Shown in pieces: positions 21,130-32,025 of a stretch of 64,000 nt of DNA. Positions within the stretch are counted from its first letter, which is position 1. Each line of letters starts with the position of its first letter. A program made the position numbers and the translations under genes. Source of the DNA: Perognathus longimembris pacificus. Taxonomy: Eukaryota; Chordata; Mammalia; Rodentia; Heteromyidae. Where the stretch lies: the NCBI RefSeq assembly GCF_023159225.1, contig NC_063166.1, positions 73,286,575 through 73,350,574 on the forward strand. The letters are read 5' to 3'. The notes beneath the pieces are model-generated. The model was not told where the DNA came from and searched no databases. It saw only the letters and a program-made list of their open reading frames with translations.

Positions 21130-21235
21130 GAGAAACACGATTATCCCCATTATATAGACAGAGAAATTGAGGCTCAGAGAACTACTATCCTGTTCTCAAA
21201 GACTCACTTAAGAAGTCAAGCCCTGCTCTCTGCCT
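21130..21235 (-). mobile_element. MIR-like SINE
   Basis: 'attatccccattatatagac' then 'gagaaattgaggctcagaga' is the antisense MIR core. Confidence 0.75.
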
Positions 21236-21284
21236 CTCCTCCGTCTGCCTCCATCCTTTACCCGGATGCAGCCATCAATCAAAT

Positions 21285-21530
21285 GCAGGCGATGACTGCA
21301 TTACTCAAGAGGAAATTGAAGGCAGACTGTAAGATGCAGTCCACAAAATTCATGATTTCTTCCTCCCACCCCACTCCTTCTCTTTGGTCCCTTTTTTCAT
21401 ATGGATTGGGTTTTTATTTCTGCATTTATTGCACACGCAAATTACAGATGAGAGCATCGACTATACAAGTCATTACTCAGAGTAGCATCTTCTTCAACTG
21501 CCACGGGCCTAGGACAGAACAGCTTGCAGT
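21285..21530. other. Candidate conserved noncoding block
   Basis: A repeat-free AT-rich stretch with 'ttcatgatttcttcc', 'catttattgcacacgcaaat' and 'gagcatcgactatac'. It keeps CpGs in AT context. Evidence is compositional only. Confidence 0.25.
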
Positions 21531-21904
21531 TAATTTGCTGGATAATCACTGCAGTGACAGGGGCCAGGGCTGGGCCTGTGCTAATATTAGGAAAGGAGAA
21601 ACTGAGCAGAGAGGACCCCTGGAGCGTGGGGAAGGAGGGTGGTAGTGAACCACTGGGAGGTTTCCACGATCCTCTCCTCCAGTGTGAAGCCACACAAAGG
21701 CTCCATTCTGTTCTATGTCTCCATGGCAAAGCTGAACAAAATCTGCATCCTCCCGGCCTCTGTCATGTCGTAGTCAATGCCCTCAGAGCACCTACCCTCA
21801 GAGCAGGGGATTTATATACAAACGCAACGTGTGCTAGAATGTATATCTACAGAATAGGCAGGGTGAAATTTGCCAGCAGAAAAGAATTAAGAATCCATCA
21901 GTCC
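21531..21904. other. Unassigned sequence
   Basis: Nothing recognised. Overlapping open frames on both strands continue into the simple repeat and are not credible. Confidence 0.3.
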
Positions 21905-22152
21905 AGTAGTGTGTGTCTGTATCTGTGCCTGTGTGTGTGTGTATGGGTATGACATATATATGCATGAAAATGTGTACATAATATATATAGACCCATATAT
22001 ATTGACCCAATATAACATATATGCATATTATATGTTGACTCAATATAGTATATATGGGTCAATGAGTATGTGCATGGAAAATATATATGCATACATATAT
22101 GTATATATGTGTTTGCACACACACACACATACACACACACATATATATGCAA
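21905..22152. repeat. Palindromic TG/TA/CA simple-repeat tract
   Basis: (TG)n lies at the left and (CA)n at the right. Between them sit AT-rich inverted arms: 'gacccatatata' at 21989 mirrors 'tatatatgggtc' ending near 22060, with 'catatatgcatat' at the centre. Strong hairpin or cruciform potential. Confidence 0.85.
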
Positions 22153-22234
22153 AGGATGTGGATAAGGAGATCACAGATCAGGAAAGTTAGCCCAAAGGAT
22201 TGCTCAACTGCTCTCCTAATAAAAAAGGAAATGT

Positions 22235-22418
22235 TGCTGGGCGCTGGTGGCTCCTGCCAGTAATCCTAGTGACTTAGGAGGCTGAGACCTAAGGATCACA
22301 GTTCAAAGCCAGCCTGGTCAGGACAGTGAGACTGTGGCTCAAGTGGTAGAGTGGTAGCCTTGAGCAGAAAGAGCTCAGGGACACCACCAATGCCCTGAAC
22401 TCCAGCCCCACAGCTGAT
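22235..22418 (+). mobile_element. B1-Geo SINE with fused halves
   Basis: The B1-like half runs straight into Geo ('cagtgagactgtggctcaag'), so the TTATCTCC linker is deleted. 'gaaatg' flanks both sides. The tail grew into (CA)n. Confidence 0.88.
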
Positions 22419-22423
22419 ACACA

Positions 22424-22481
<58 letters not shown>
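22419..22481 (+). repeat. (CA)n microsatellite
   Basis: Tail-derived CA run after the B1-Geo SINE. Confidence 0.97.
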
Positions 22482-22483
<2 letters not shown>

Positions 22484-23045
22484 AAATGGCAATTCAAACC
22501 CTGATGAGATACTATTGTTTTTTAAACAAGGGCAAGGTTCAAGATGTGTGCTGCTGGAAAAGCTGGGTGAGGTAAAAGCACCTGTGTCTAAATTGGCACC
22601 ATTTCCGCGGATGGCAGTTGAGCATTCCTTTTGTCAAAATTTTCCAGGCACTTATCCATTGACCCATAAATCCCTCTGCTCTGGGATGCATCCCACAGCC
22701 ATGCTTGCATATATGTATGCAAAGTTGGATGTTCGAGGCTATTCACAGCAGCACAGCTTATAATAACAGAAGATGCAAGACAGCTTCAACGTCCATCAAG
22801 AGGGGACGGCTTAGATAAATTGCAATACATTCTTACAATGGAAATCTTTATGGCTGCTAAAACAAAAATGAGACAGCTCTTTATGTAAGGATATGAAACC
22901 ATCTCCAAGATAGATTGTTAAATGAGAAAGGCAAAGTGCCGAACAGTGTGATTAGAATATTGCTATTTGAAAGAGTTTAAGAATATAGACTCACAGGCAG
23001 TTCTGCTCATGTAGAGGGAGGATCACTCTATAAGGATGGCAGATA
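22482..23045 (+). mobile_element. Old L1 (L1M-type) ORF2 3' region
   Basis: 'ttcacagcagcacagcttat', 'acgtccatcaagagg', 'ttacaatggaaatctttatg' and 'ctccaagatagattgttaaa' follow the L1M ORF2-end order. Confidence 0.75.
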
Positions 23046-23089
23046 TTTGATTCTGTAGACTCAAACCCCTCTCCCTGCTCCCCCACCCC

Positions 23090-23404
23090 TCACAAGTACC
23101 CATTTCCTGGGGCTGATTGTGTTGGGCTTTGACTTTGTCTTTCTACAAAATTACACTATTTGAACTCTCCATAGAATCTACTATACTTCGGTTAATTCAT
23201 TTGCATACCACCCAATGTGTTTCCTTATTTGTTTGTAGGCTCATTCTAGCTGCCACAAATCAGGGAAACGGTGTAACCTTTGTTTCTCTGGGTCTGACTA
23301 ACTTAATGTACTTTTTTCCAAGTCTTTCCATTTCCTTACAAATGGTGCAATAGCATTCTTTCTGATGGAGGAGTAAAAGCTCTCATGTTTATGGCCAGTC
23401 TTAA
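23090..23404 (-). mobile_element. L1 ORF2 3' end and 3' UTR
   Basis: 'ccaagtctttccatttcctt', 'caatagcattctttctgatg' match the antisense L1 segment at 55.35-55.42 kb. Confidence 0.65.
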
Positions 23405-23582
23405 TGAACTGTGATCCTTCTAGTTGTGCTGGAATGACAGGTACATGCCAGCACATCTAGCTTTTATTGGTTGAAATAAAGCCTCACAAACTTTTTTTCT
23501 GGTCTTTCCTTGAACTATGAAACTCCCAGTCACAGCTTCCACTGTAGCTATGATTGTAGGCATGAACCACAGTGCATGGCAA
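23405..23582 (-). mobile_element. Two tandem B1-like units, antisense
   Basis: Antisense B1 patterns occur twice: 'tgctggaatgacaggtacat' and 'gctatgattgtaggcatgaa'. Diverged. It may be part of the B1-B1-ID type. Confidence 0.5.
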
Positions 23583-23739
23583 CTGTTTGTTTCTATTTTA
23601 AACCATCTGTTGGCTTGTCCTGTCCAGGAGTCAAACCTTGGCCTGACAGCTTGGCATTCACTGTTGAACTTAAGCTTACTCCTCTTCACCTCCTGGCATC
23701 CCACTGCAAGCACTCTCCCCTCCTTGCTCAGGGAGCTTT
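23583..23739. other. Unassigned sequence
   Basis: Nothing recognised. Confidence 0.3.
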
Positions 23740-23925
23740 GTCCTTCTCCCAAATGGATGGTGTTACCACCTCAAGACATTTGCTGTTTGTCATGTCCAGA
23801 ATGCCACTCGCACCCTCACTTGCTTTATACACTCTTATTCAGCCTTCAAGACCCAAACTTAACATGACCCAAAGAATATGACCTTCCCTGACCCCTCTAA
23901 TTCCCCTCTCCTTTGCTCCCACAGT
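23740..23925 (-). mobile_element. L2-like LINE 3' fragment
   Basis: 'acatttgctgtttgtcatg', 'agaatgccactcgcacc', 'cagccttcaagacccaaa' and 'tgaccttccctgacccc' follow the antisense L2 3' end. Confidence 0.6.
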
Positions 23926-24194
23926 ACTGCAGGACAAGCTTCTAACCTCATACAACAGAGTGGCAGCCAGTCCACATTCAAAGCAAGGCCACTGATTTGG
24001 TCCAACCTCTGGAAATCACCAGCATCTGCCGGCAAAGGTCCACCTAGTATCTCCAGTGTGCCCACTTTCCTCCAAATCCTGGGAAACAGAGCAGGGTCCC
24101 ACAACCTAGTCCAGGAATAAAAAGAGTTCCTGTATCCACGGGAGCTCTGGCTGCTCTCAAAGCACCATGCACTGGACGGTACCAAGACAACAGT
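23926..24194. other. Unassigned sequence
   Basis: Nothing recognised. Confidence 0.3.
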
Positions 24195-24440
24195 ATATTC
24201 TAGAAGTTCAAGATCAAGGTGCTGACATGGCCAGGTTCTGACCCCCTTCCAGGGGGCAGACTGCTGACTTCTGGCTCCATCCTCACTATGGTGGAAGGGT
24301 GGGAGAGCTCTCTGGGACTGCTGGAATAAAGACACTAATCCCATTCTTAGGGGTTCCACCTTAATGACCTTACTATTCACAGAGAATATCAGGCTAGGGA
24401 TTAGGATTCCAATACACAAATTTGGGAGGGGGTCATAAAT
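24195..24440 (-). mobile_element. MaLR-type LTR
   Basis: The antisense order 'gttcaagatcaaggtgctga', 'atggtggaagggtgggagag', 'gacactaatcccattcttag', 'accttaatgaccttac' is characteristic of the same LTR family as the copies at 31.2 and 58.4 kb. Confidence 0.75.
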
Positions 24441-24935
24441 AATGTCCCTTACTTTTTACTCAAAGAACAAACATATTTCCTTGGAATAGCTGCTAACCAT
24501 CCCACTGAGCTGGTGGTCTTCTATGGATAAAGATAACGTGGAGACATGTTGGTCTTCAACCCTTCCCTAGAAGGATTCTTACATTAAGAACTGCAAGTGG
24601 GCTATAATAGGATTGGGATTCATCCTGAATGATGTCTCCATGTGGTTTGCCAACCTGTTGACTTAATTTTTTCAATCCTCCAGCTTTAATAAGTGTGCAG
24701 AGTTTCAGGCTTGGGAGCTTGCTTGCTTCTTGCTAAGGGATGGCTGGTTTTTATATCATGGAGAGGAAAAGTCTCAACCCTTGTTCACAACTTCTCCTGT
24801 TCTTGCTTGACAAGGTGCTCAGAAGCCTCAGTTCCCTAGCAGGTGTCCCATCCCACCTGCTGCCTGGGGTTAATCCTAGCCTTGCTTCAGGGCTTTGAAC
24901 TTCCAACAGCAGCAGCCTGTGCTTCAACTGCAGAA
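24441..24935. other. Unassigned sequence
   Basis: About 0.5 kb with no recognised element. A 71-codon minus-strand frame at 24751-24966 runs into L1 and is not credible. Confidence 0.35.
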
Positions 24936-25119
24936 GTACACTGATGGTTGTAGCCTGATTTTGCATTCTACAATTTTACCAAATTCATTGTTAGTTTTAA
25001 AAGGTTATTTGTAGCCATTCAATCATGCTATTCAGTAGACACTATGTGGGAAGTGACCTATGTAATTTGTGGGCAGGGATGGGAGGGGGAAATGGGGAAA
25101 GCAAAGGAAAGAAAAAAAT

Positions 25120-25320
25120 GGAAGGAAGTAAGGGAGGGAGGGAGAAGAGAGAAAGAAAGAACAAGAGGGAGAGAAAGAAAGAGAGAGAGGGAGAGAAGGA
25201 AGGAAGGAAAGAAGGAAGGAAGGAAGGAAAGAAGGAAGGAAGGAAGGAAAGAAGGAAGGAAAGAAGGAAGGAAGGAAGGAAGGAAGGAAGGAAGGAAGGA
25301 AGGAAGGAAGAAAGGAAGGA
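25120..25320 (+). repeat. (GGAA)n purine tract
   Basis: Pure purine run replacing the usual L1 3' UTR polypurine tract. Confidence 0.96.
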
Positions 25321-25385
25321 ACTCATTACTTGACCTATGAAATGGTAACCTGTCTCAATACAATGCTTTAATAATACAATAAAGT

Positions 25386-25590
25386 GGGTTGGGAATATGG
25401 CCTAGTAGCAAGAGTGCTTGCCTCGTATACATGAAGCCCTGGGTTCGATTCCCCAGTACCACATATATAAAAAACGGCCAGACGTGGCACTGTGGCTCAA
25501 GTGGCAGAGTGCTAGCCTTGAGAAAAAAGAAGCCAGGGACAGTGCTCAGGCCCTGAGTCTAAGGCCCATGACTGGCCAAAGAAAAATAAT
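25386..25590 (+). mobile_element. IDL-Geo SINE with TSD
   Basis: Both monomers are complete. The TSD 'aataatacaataaagt' is at 25370-25385 and 25591-25606. Confidence 0.95.
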
Positions 25591-25740
25591 AATAATACAA
25601 TAAAGTTTTTTAAAAGTTATTTGTAGACGGTTTCCTTTCTCTAGGATGTCTTCAGCAGATGGAATAGTTCTCTTCTTTATTTTTTACCTATATGTGTACT
25701 ATTCCTTTCTCGTTTCTAATTGCTCTTGCTAATACCACAA

Positions 25741-25954
25741 GTATTATGTTGAACAGAAGTGGTGAGAATAAGAACTCTAACTTTACATCTGGTCTTTGAG
25801 AAAACATTTTCTGTTTTCTCACATTAATTATGACATCAGTTCTGTGGTAGTATTATGTTGAACAGAAGTGGTGAGAATAAGAACTCTAACTTTACATCTG
25901 GTCTTTGAGAAAACATTTTCTGTTTTCTCACATTAATTATGACATCAGTTCTGT

Positions 25955-25957
<3 letters not shown>
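25741..25957. repeat. Perfect 109-bp tandem duplication
   Basis: The 108-bp sequence from 25741 recurs without a visible mismatch from 25850. It lies inside strongly diverged L1 ORF2 sequence and abuts a (TG)n run. Confidence 0.97.

Positions 25958-26001
<44 letters not shown>
25955..26001 (+). repeat. (TG)n microsatellite
   Basis: A pure TG run of about 22 units. It may be the tail of the adjacent antisense ID element. Confidence 0.97.
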
Positions 26002-26005
<4 letters not shown>

Positions 26006-26078
26006 GAGGATTAAACATGGAACTTTGTGCTTGCTGGGCAGGTCCTCTTCCACTTGAGCCATACCCCCACTCCCAGCT
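26002..26078 (-). mobile_element. ID-like SINE, antisense
   Basis: 'actgaggattaaacatggaa' and 'cttccacttgagccatacc' are antisense B-box and A-box regions of an ID unit. Confidence 0.65.
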
Positions 26079-26593
26079 TATGTGCTTTTTACAATAGGTC
26101 TTAATTATATCGAGTAAATTTCCTTCTCTATCTAATTGCTGAGAGTTTTTAATCCAGAAAATAGGTTGAACTTAATTAAGTGTTTTTTTTCTTTTGGTAT
26201 ATCTGTCAAAATGATTGTCTGGTCTTTATTTTTTTATCCTATTGATGCTGTGTATCACATTGATTGATTTGTATTGGCTTGCCCTTGCATTATAATCCTA
26301 TAATGTATAATTTCTGGGACATGTTGTTGAATTAGACTTTCTAATATTTTTTGAGACTTGCCACATCTGCCCTTCTGAGACATTGGCCTGTAATTTTTTT
26401 TCTTGGTATCTATGTTGCCTCAATGTTGTGCAAATTGTCCAGGGCACTTTGGTGTTCAAGTGATGACATCACCATAAAAATGAGTTTGGAAATAGGACCT
26501 TCATCTCTATTTGAGGGATGAGACTGATGTTAAACCTCTGAATGTCTGGTTGAATTCAGTGATGGAGCCATCTAGAAGCTCTTTACTCATATG

Positions 26594-26897
26594 TTTTTGA
26601 TTCTAGGATTTGAACTCAGGGCCTTACATTTGCTAAGTAAGTGCTCTACCACTTCAGCCATAGCCCCAGAACTTTATTTTTGGCTTTTGATTATTTTTCA
26701 GGTAGAATCTCATATTTTTGCCTTGGTGTAGTCTCAGATTGGGAACCTCCCATCTACGTCTCCCACTCTGCATGGATTATCGGCATGTACCACTACAACT
26801 GGCTTGTTGGTTAAGCAGGATCTCACTAAACTTTGTGCCTAGGCTGGCCTTGAACCACGATCCTCCAGGCATCTACCTTCTTAGTAGCTGGGAGTAA
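26594..26897 (-). mobile_element. Trimeric B1-B1-ID SINE, antisense
   Basis: From low to high coordinate there is an antisense ID unit (26594-26672: 'gaactcagggccttac', 'ctaccacttcagccatagcc') and then two antisense B1-like units (about 26675-26800 and 26801-26897: 'ttatcggcatgtaccactac'; 'ctaggctggccttgaaccac'). The order matches the sense copy at 59.0-59.3 kb. Confidence 0.6.
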
Positions 26898-27040
26898 CCA
26901 GCATCTTCTACTCTGCAAAGCTTGCTTTGGTCTTCCAGATTCTACTCAGATTGGCAGTAGCAACTTCAGCAATCTCATCTCCTCTCTCTCTTCCCATGGC
27001 TCATTGTTCTCCCACCTTGTCATCCTCACACCTCTAAGAT
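26898..27040. other. Unassigned sequence
   Basis: Nothing recognised. Confidence 0.3.
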
Positions 27041-27054
27041 CTCATGCTCCTTCT

Positions 27055-27277
27055 TCTTCTTTTTGTTTATTTGTTTGTTTGTTTGTTTTGCCAGTCCTAG
27101 GGCTTAAACTCAGGGCCTGAGCACTGTCCCTGGCTTCTTTTTGCTCAAGGCTAGCACTCTACCACTTGAGCCACAGTGCCACTTCCGGCTTTTTCTACAT
27201 ATGTGGTGCTGAGGAATTGAACCCAGGGCTTCATGTACATGAGGCGAGCACTCTACCATTAGGCCATATTCCCAGCC
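27055..27277 (-). mobile_element. IDL-Geo SINE with TSD
   Basis: A full antisense copy. Flanks 'ctcatgctccttct' (27041-27054) and 'ctcatgttccttct' (27278-27291) form the TSD. Confidence 0.95.
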
Positions 27278-27291
27278 CTCATGTTCCTTCT

Positions 27292-27855
27292 AATTGTCCC
27301 TGACCAGTTCCATGCATGGTCCTGTTCCCAGAGTAATGCCTTCTGTGCAGCACATACCATCTTTTCACTACAAATTAGCATAAACCATACAAACCAACAA
27401 TTTTAAGTGTTGGCAAGGATGTGAGCAGCTGGCATAAAGTGGTACAGCCAGAGTGGCAGATAGGAACAGGGAATCCATTAGTCTGTGGTGGGCACCTTTA
27501 AGAAGAGGTAGATATCAGGGAGAGGAAGATCTTGGAGACAGCTACAGGGATGGGTAGACAAGAGGAGAGAAACAAGGCAGAAATCACCTTCAGAGGATTT
27601 TTGCAGGGAGCCTGAGAGACAGCACCCAGGTGGCCTCCTTAGGATCTACTGGGTTCACAAAGGCAAGGTGGATGGCAAAAGTTAAGAATCCTAGAAAGGG
27701 ACCCAACCTGGAAGGTTGGGACAGATTAAAATGAAGCTGTTGAGCTTCTGTGCCCTGGTGAGACATGCACCAGCAACTGGATCCGTGGATCAGATGACAA
27801 AGAAGAGAGCTGACTGTAGATAGGGCCTCAGCTTTCCCAGGAGTACCTTGCCCAC

Positions 27856-27858
<3 letters not shown>
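27292..27858. other. Unassigned sequence
   Basis: No repeat recognised with confidence. A 141-codon minus-strand frame at 27590-28015 crosses the GA microsatellite and is rejected. Confidence 0.35.

Positions 27859-27914
<56 letters not shown>
27859..27914 (+). repeat. (GA)n microsatellite
   Basis: A pure GA run of about 28 units. Confidence 0.98.
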
Positions 27915-27918
<4 letters not shown>

Positions 27919-28424
27919 CAAGCACATGTGCACATAAAAAGAGACAGACAGACAAGCTCAGAGATAACTCCAGGAGAGCAAGTGAGGATGGAGATGGAAT
28001 TAAGAGTTGAGTCATAGGGTAAGAACCAGGCCTACAACCTCCTTAGAAACTTTACTGGACCATCACAGGCTGTGAACAGGTGTGTCCAGGAATGGTCACC
28101 AGGGCTAATAAGGAAGATGTCCTAAGAAGGACACAGGAAGGATGGGACCTGGTGTTCACATCTCCTCATTGTCACTCACAGCTTTACTAGAGACAGGCAT
28201 ACACATCCCTATTGGACTGAGAAGAAAACCAAGAATCTCAAGTCAGGAGACATCTCCTCCAGGCCACTGAGCTTGTCTGTGCTCCATACCTAGGGGACTC
28301 GGGCACTCTTTTAGGGTCCCAGAATAAGGTTCATGAGGGCCAGGCTTGAACCAAGAACCCACCAATGACCCTTGAGGGGCTGTGCAGGGCATGTCTGAGA
28401 CAGCTAGCATGAAAAAGGGAGCCC
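27915..28424. other. Unassigned; possible MIR trace
   Basis: 'cactcacagctttactagag' to 'aaaaccaagaatctca' near 28180-28250 may be an antisense MIR remnant. The rest is unrecognised. Confidence 0.25.
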
Positions 28425-28560
28425 AGCTAATTGCCTGTACAAATTAACTCTAATGTGGTCGGCATCGACATACTTAGCTTTCTTTAATTACATTAATCAA
28501 TTAATGAAGAAGATGGCTCCCTCTTATTCTGACTTCCACAGCCCATATGTTCTCAGGGGT
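28425..28560. other. Candidate conserved noncoding element
   Basis: A dense TAATTA-type cluster ('cccagctaattgcctg', 'tctttaattacattaatc', 'aattaatgaagaagatgg') with a retained 'gtcggcatcgac' CpG pair. No repeat is recognised. The pattern fits homeodomain-bound enhancers; function is inferred. Confidence 0.45.
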
Positions 28561-28972
28561 CCATCTGGTGCTCGGGTTTCCTCTCTATCCTTGGCTTGAA
28601 CAGGGGATAGAGTGGACATCAAAAGGAGAAATTGTGTCCCTGTACCCTAAAGCTGAGCTCCCAGAAGGGAAACAGCAAAGGCAATGATGCTGAGGCAAGG
28701 TAATCAGTAGAAAAAGTCCAGGCACCCTAACTCAGCCTTCAAGGACCCTTTCCAACACTGCTTCGTTGACCCATTTGCATCAGTGTGGAAGACTCTGAGC
28801 TGCTCTGGCATGTTCAGCCTCCCTTACCCCCCCATGTCTTTCTCTCTGCAGGAAATCCAGGTCCCATCAGTCAGAGTCTAGGTCAGGCCTTCAGTCTCTA
28901 GCCATTTCCCATAGTACCTTCTAGAAAGTTTGCTTTGTAGTTGTCTCTCCATTCATTCCACTTTCTTTTTCA
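28561..28972. other. Unassigned sequence
   Basis: Nothing recognised. Confidence 0.3.
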
Positions 28973-29115
28973 GCTTGATTGAGGTAATTGACAAATAAAA
29001 ATTATATACATTTAAGGTGTGCAACTTGATGTTGTGATACACATACACATTTTGAAATGATCATTGCAATCAAGCTAATTAACATATCCATCATTAAACA
29101 GTTTGTGAACAGAGA
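28973..29115 (-). mobile_element. L1M 3' UTR fragment
   Basis: 'cagcttgattgaggtaattg', 'atttaaggtgtgcaacttga' and 'atcaagctaattaacatatc' match the antisense end of L1M-type 3' UTRs. Confidence 0.65.
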
Positions 29116-29284
29116 TGTTTAATCTAACACTGCTGCCACCTTCCAGGCTGATGTAGAAAACAGCCTCCTGCTCCATTTTAGGGGGTAGAAGCTGTGAAAG
29201 GTTCATACTCTCCACCATTTCTGTTCCTGTCATTCCATAGCCCAGGCGGCTTCAGAGCAGGAAGCCTGCTCTGACAAGTGCCCA

Positions 29285-29405
29285 GTTTATAACTGAGAAG
29301 GGACTCCAGCCTCAGTGTTACCCAGCTGATAAGCCTGCAAAATCCTGGGTCCTCAGAATCAGAAACACTTGTGGCAGAGCCCAGCATCCTGTGCACTAAC
29401 AAGCC
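29285..29405 (-). mobile_element. MIR-like SINE, antisense
   Basis: 'tttataactgagaaggga', 'gttacccagctgataagcc', 'gagcccagcatcc' keep the MIR order in antisense. Confidence 0.4.
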
Positions 29406-29465
29406 ACTACATGATTCCGATGAGCTTCCAAACAGAGGATGGCCACTTAAAGAAAATGCACATAT

Positions 29466-29708
29466 TAGGTGTCTGTGCCTATAATCCTAGCTTCTCGGGA
29501 GGCTGAGATCTGAGGATCCTGTTTCAAAGCCAGCCTCAGGAGAAAAGTCCATTGAAACTCTTATCTCCAATTAACCAGCAAATAGCTAGAGTGGAGCTGT
29601 GTCTCTACTAGTTGAGTGGTGGAGTGGCTCAAATGGTAGAGTGGCAGCCTTGAATGAAAAAGCCAAGGAAAAAAAAATGAAGCCCTGAGTTCAAGTCCTA
29701 GTATCAGT
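29466..29708 (+). mobile_element. B1-Geo SINE with internal rearrangement
   Basis: The left half and linker are normal. The Geo part has a partial internal repeat ('gttgagtggtggagtggctc'). Confidence 0.85.
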
Positions 29709-29820
29709 ACGCCCTCCTTGCCCCTCTCCTCCCAAAAATAAAATACTCATAAACCCTTTGAATCTTCCAGATTCATACTTTGATCACTTGTATTATTTTT
29801 TTATAAAAATAATTTTTAAG

Positions 29821-30047
29821 TAGCTTTCTCACACCTGTAATCCTAGCTACTCAGAAGGCTGAGATCTGAGGATCATGGTTCAAAGCCAACCTGGGCAGGA
29901 AAGTCTGTGAGAGTCTTATCTCCAGTTAACCATCAGAAAAACAGAAATGGAGCTGCAGCTCAAAGTAATAGAGCACTAGCCCTGAGCAAAAGAGCTCAGA
30001 GACGAGGCCCAAGCCCTGAGTTCAAGCCCCACCACACACACAAAAAA
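29821..30047 (+). mobile_element. B1-Geo SINE
   Basis: 'cacacctgtaatcctagcta', 'gagtcttatctccagttaac' and Geo ending 'gttcaagccccacc', then an A tail. The 5' end is shortened. Confidence 0.9.
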
Positions 30048-31186
30048 AAATTTAACTTCCAAGGGACAAACCTTCCAACATGGCCGGGACTATGCTAAGT
30101 AACTTGTATCAAACAAAGGTTTTGTTCAATCATTAGACCAATGCAACACGATCTCTATTTAACACACAGGGAAAGGAGGACTTGGAGGGGGTGAACTTTG
30201 TCCACCTGTTAGGTGGTAAATCCAGGACAATTGTAGCCTCTGCCCCATCCTGGCCCACCCATTCCAACCATCACACGGTCATCCATTAGACCTGTGCAGC
30301 CATCATTTACAACTCCAACATATTATTTTCTTTCAATGATTCAGTGTTCTCAATACCTCACCCTCTTTTCCTACCCAGTTACCTGCTTTATAAAACTAAT
30401 GTTCCTTGTCACAATTGAGTTTTTCAAACTGCTTAAAATCATCCATTCACCACCCTAATAGAGGGCACATATTCTTTGCTTAGGAAAATTGTGGAACTTA
30501 TTTGAATTTTCAAAATGCAAAGACCCAGGGCACTTTCCCTCAGAGGAATGAGCGTTAGAAGAAAAGCAAAACTTCACAGGTACCACTCCTGGCAGGTCCC
30601 CATGACTTAAAAGACTCAAGCACCAACTGTGGATAGCCTTCTGACCCTCTAACAGTCATTCTCCAACACCCTTGTACCTCATTGCTGGGGAAAGGATGCT
30701 ACCGTCCGACCAAACCCAGCCCTTCCAAGTGGCTGAACTAGTCCAGTTGGTACCTCTGGAAATGTGTGCCCTGGGCTAAACATTAGTCAAAGATAAGGAG
30801 AGAACTAGCTTGTGTCTTTAGAATGCTCCAGCCACTCTGTTTTACAATCACATGTGACAGCCTGGAATGATCCACTTACCAATTTGCCCACAGAACAGTC
30901 CCAATTTGGAGGCTTAAAGCCCCATCTCCCAAGAAACAATGGATGCTCTAACAGCACCTGTTGTTGGGGTTTGCCTTAAAGATGGAGGGGTGCGTTTCTG
31001 TTCCCTGAGGCCATCCCTGGTGCAGTTACAGAGCTTCTGAGATGTCCCCTGGCTCCCACAGAACGGGGCATGCTGCTCAGAACCAATGTCAAAAATCTGC
31101 CTAGCAAACAAGGTGCCCTGAACCGTGTAGCCCTACAAGGGGTACAGGTTTCTCACCTATTCATTCTGTTCCAAAGGTTGGAGTGT
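30048..31186. other. Unassigned, low repeat content
   Basis: About 1.1 kb without a recognised repeat except a possible L1M 3' trace near 30290 ('gacctgtgcagccatcattt'). No supported gene. Confidence 0.3.
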
Positions 31187-31420
31187 GAGAGCAGGGTTCC
31201 TGCACAGCCGGCGCTTGGTGAGGGCCACATCCTCACATGCCCTTAGTGGGAAGAGAGTCTAGTCTTCTTATCTCCTTTTAAAGGGGGATGAATCCCATCT
31301 GTGAGGCCCCTAATTATCACCTAAAGGCTCCATCCAAATACCGTCACATGGGGAAGTTAGTCTTCAGCCTTTGGGGTGGGGGAGGGGATAACACAAACAT
31401 TCCATTCATAGCAAGGCAGT
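31187..31420 (-). mobile_element. MaLR-type LTR
   Basis: Antisense order 'ttggtgagggccacatcctc', 'ctgtgaggcccctaattatc', 'ggctccatccaaataccg', 'aacacaaacattccattcat'. Same family as 24.2 and 58.4 kb. Confidence 0.75.
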
Positions 31421-31884
31421 TGGGGACCAGAGAGACACTAGCCTGAACAGGGACTGTGTCTTCCATAACTCCCCCAGACAAACTCCACAGGAGTCAAGAG
31501 ACAGAACTCCCCACACCCCCAGGCTGCCACCTCTTCCTCACATACAAACAGCCCAGATGACCTTGGGCAGGGGGAGAGGAGGGACAGCAAGAAAGGCAAA
31601 GACAGCTCAAGACTAAGACTCCATTCCCAGCTTCCTTTGGCTCTCTGGTACTACCAGCCTGGGCCAACCCCATAGCACCTGTCAGCTGGTCCCCACCAGA
31701 GCAGAGGCTCAGAGGGCAGGACAATGGGCTGGCGAGATGGTCCCCAAAAGGTGAGATTTTAATACAAATCTATTCCAGATAGATATAAATATCCAGAAGA
31801 TGCTGTCACCAAGCAGCTACTGGCTGCTGTGACAGGGTCCCCATCCAGAATTAGCTCAACATCCTTCCTCTCTGTCTTTCCCAG
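31421..31884. other. Unassigned sequence
   Basis: Nothing recognised. Confidence 0.3.
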
Positions 31885-32025
31885 TCCTTCCCCATTGCTG
31901 TGTGTGTGACCTTGGTCAAATGACCTTCTCAGAGCATCCCTTTTCTCATCTACAAGATAGGAAGAAAACTAGTCCCAACCTCAAAGAATCACTGAGGTGT
32001 TCATTGAGTCAAGGGCAGTATCACC
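31885..32025 (+). mobile_element. MIR-like SINE
   Basis: 'gtgtgaccttggtcaaatga', 'ttctcatctacaagatagg' follow the MIR core. A repeat-like extension may continue to about 32190. Confidence 0.65.

Larger units (their letters stand above)
25015..25606 (+). mobile_element. L1 3' UTR insertion with ~18-bp TSD
   Basis: 'ttttaaaaggttatttgtag' at 24995-25014 reappears with one base missing near 25608-25626. Inside, 'agacactatgtgggaagtga' opens an L1 3' UTR like that at 62.1 kb, and the end is 'aataatacaataaagt'. The polypurine tract has expanded to (GGAA)n at 25120-25320. An IDL-Geo SINE sits near its 3' end. Confidence 0.85.
24936..26593 (-). mobile_element. Old L1 ORF2 (reverse-transcriptase region), interrupted
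   Basis: Antisense ORF2 order: 'tgattttgcattctacaatt', 'tattatgttgaacagaagtg', 'tattgatgctgtgtatcac', 'gacattggcctgtaat'. The original segments are 24936-25014, 25607-25957 and 26079-26593. It is split by an L1 3' fragment and an ID SINE and carries a tandem duplication. Confidence 0.75.

Noticed and set aside
27590..28015. 141-codon minus-strand frame with a leucine-rich centre
   Set aside because: The centre is the (CT)n complement of a GA microsatellite.
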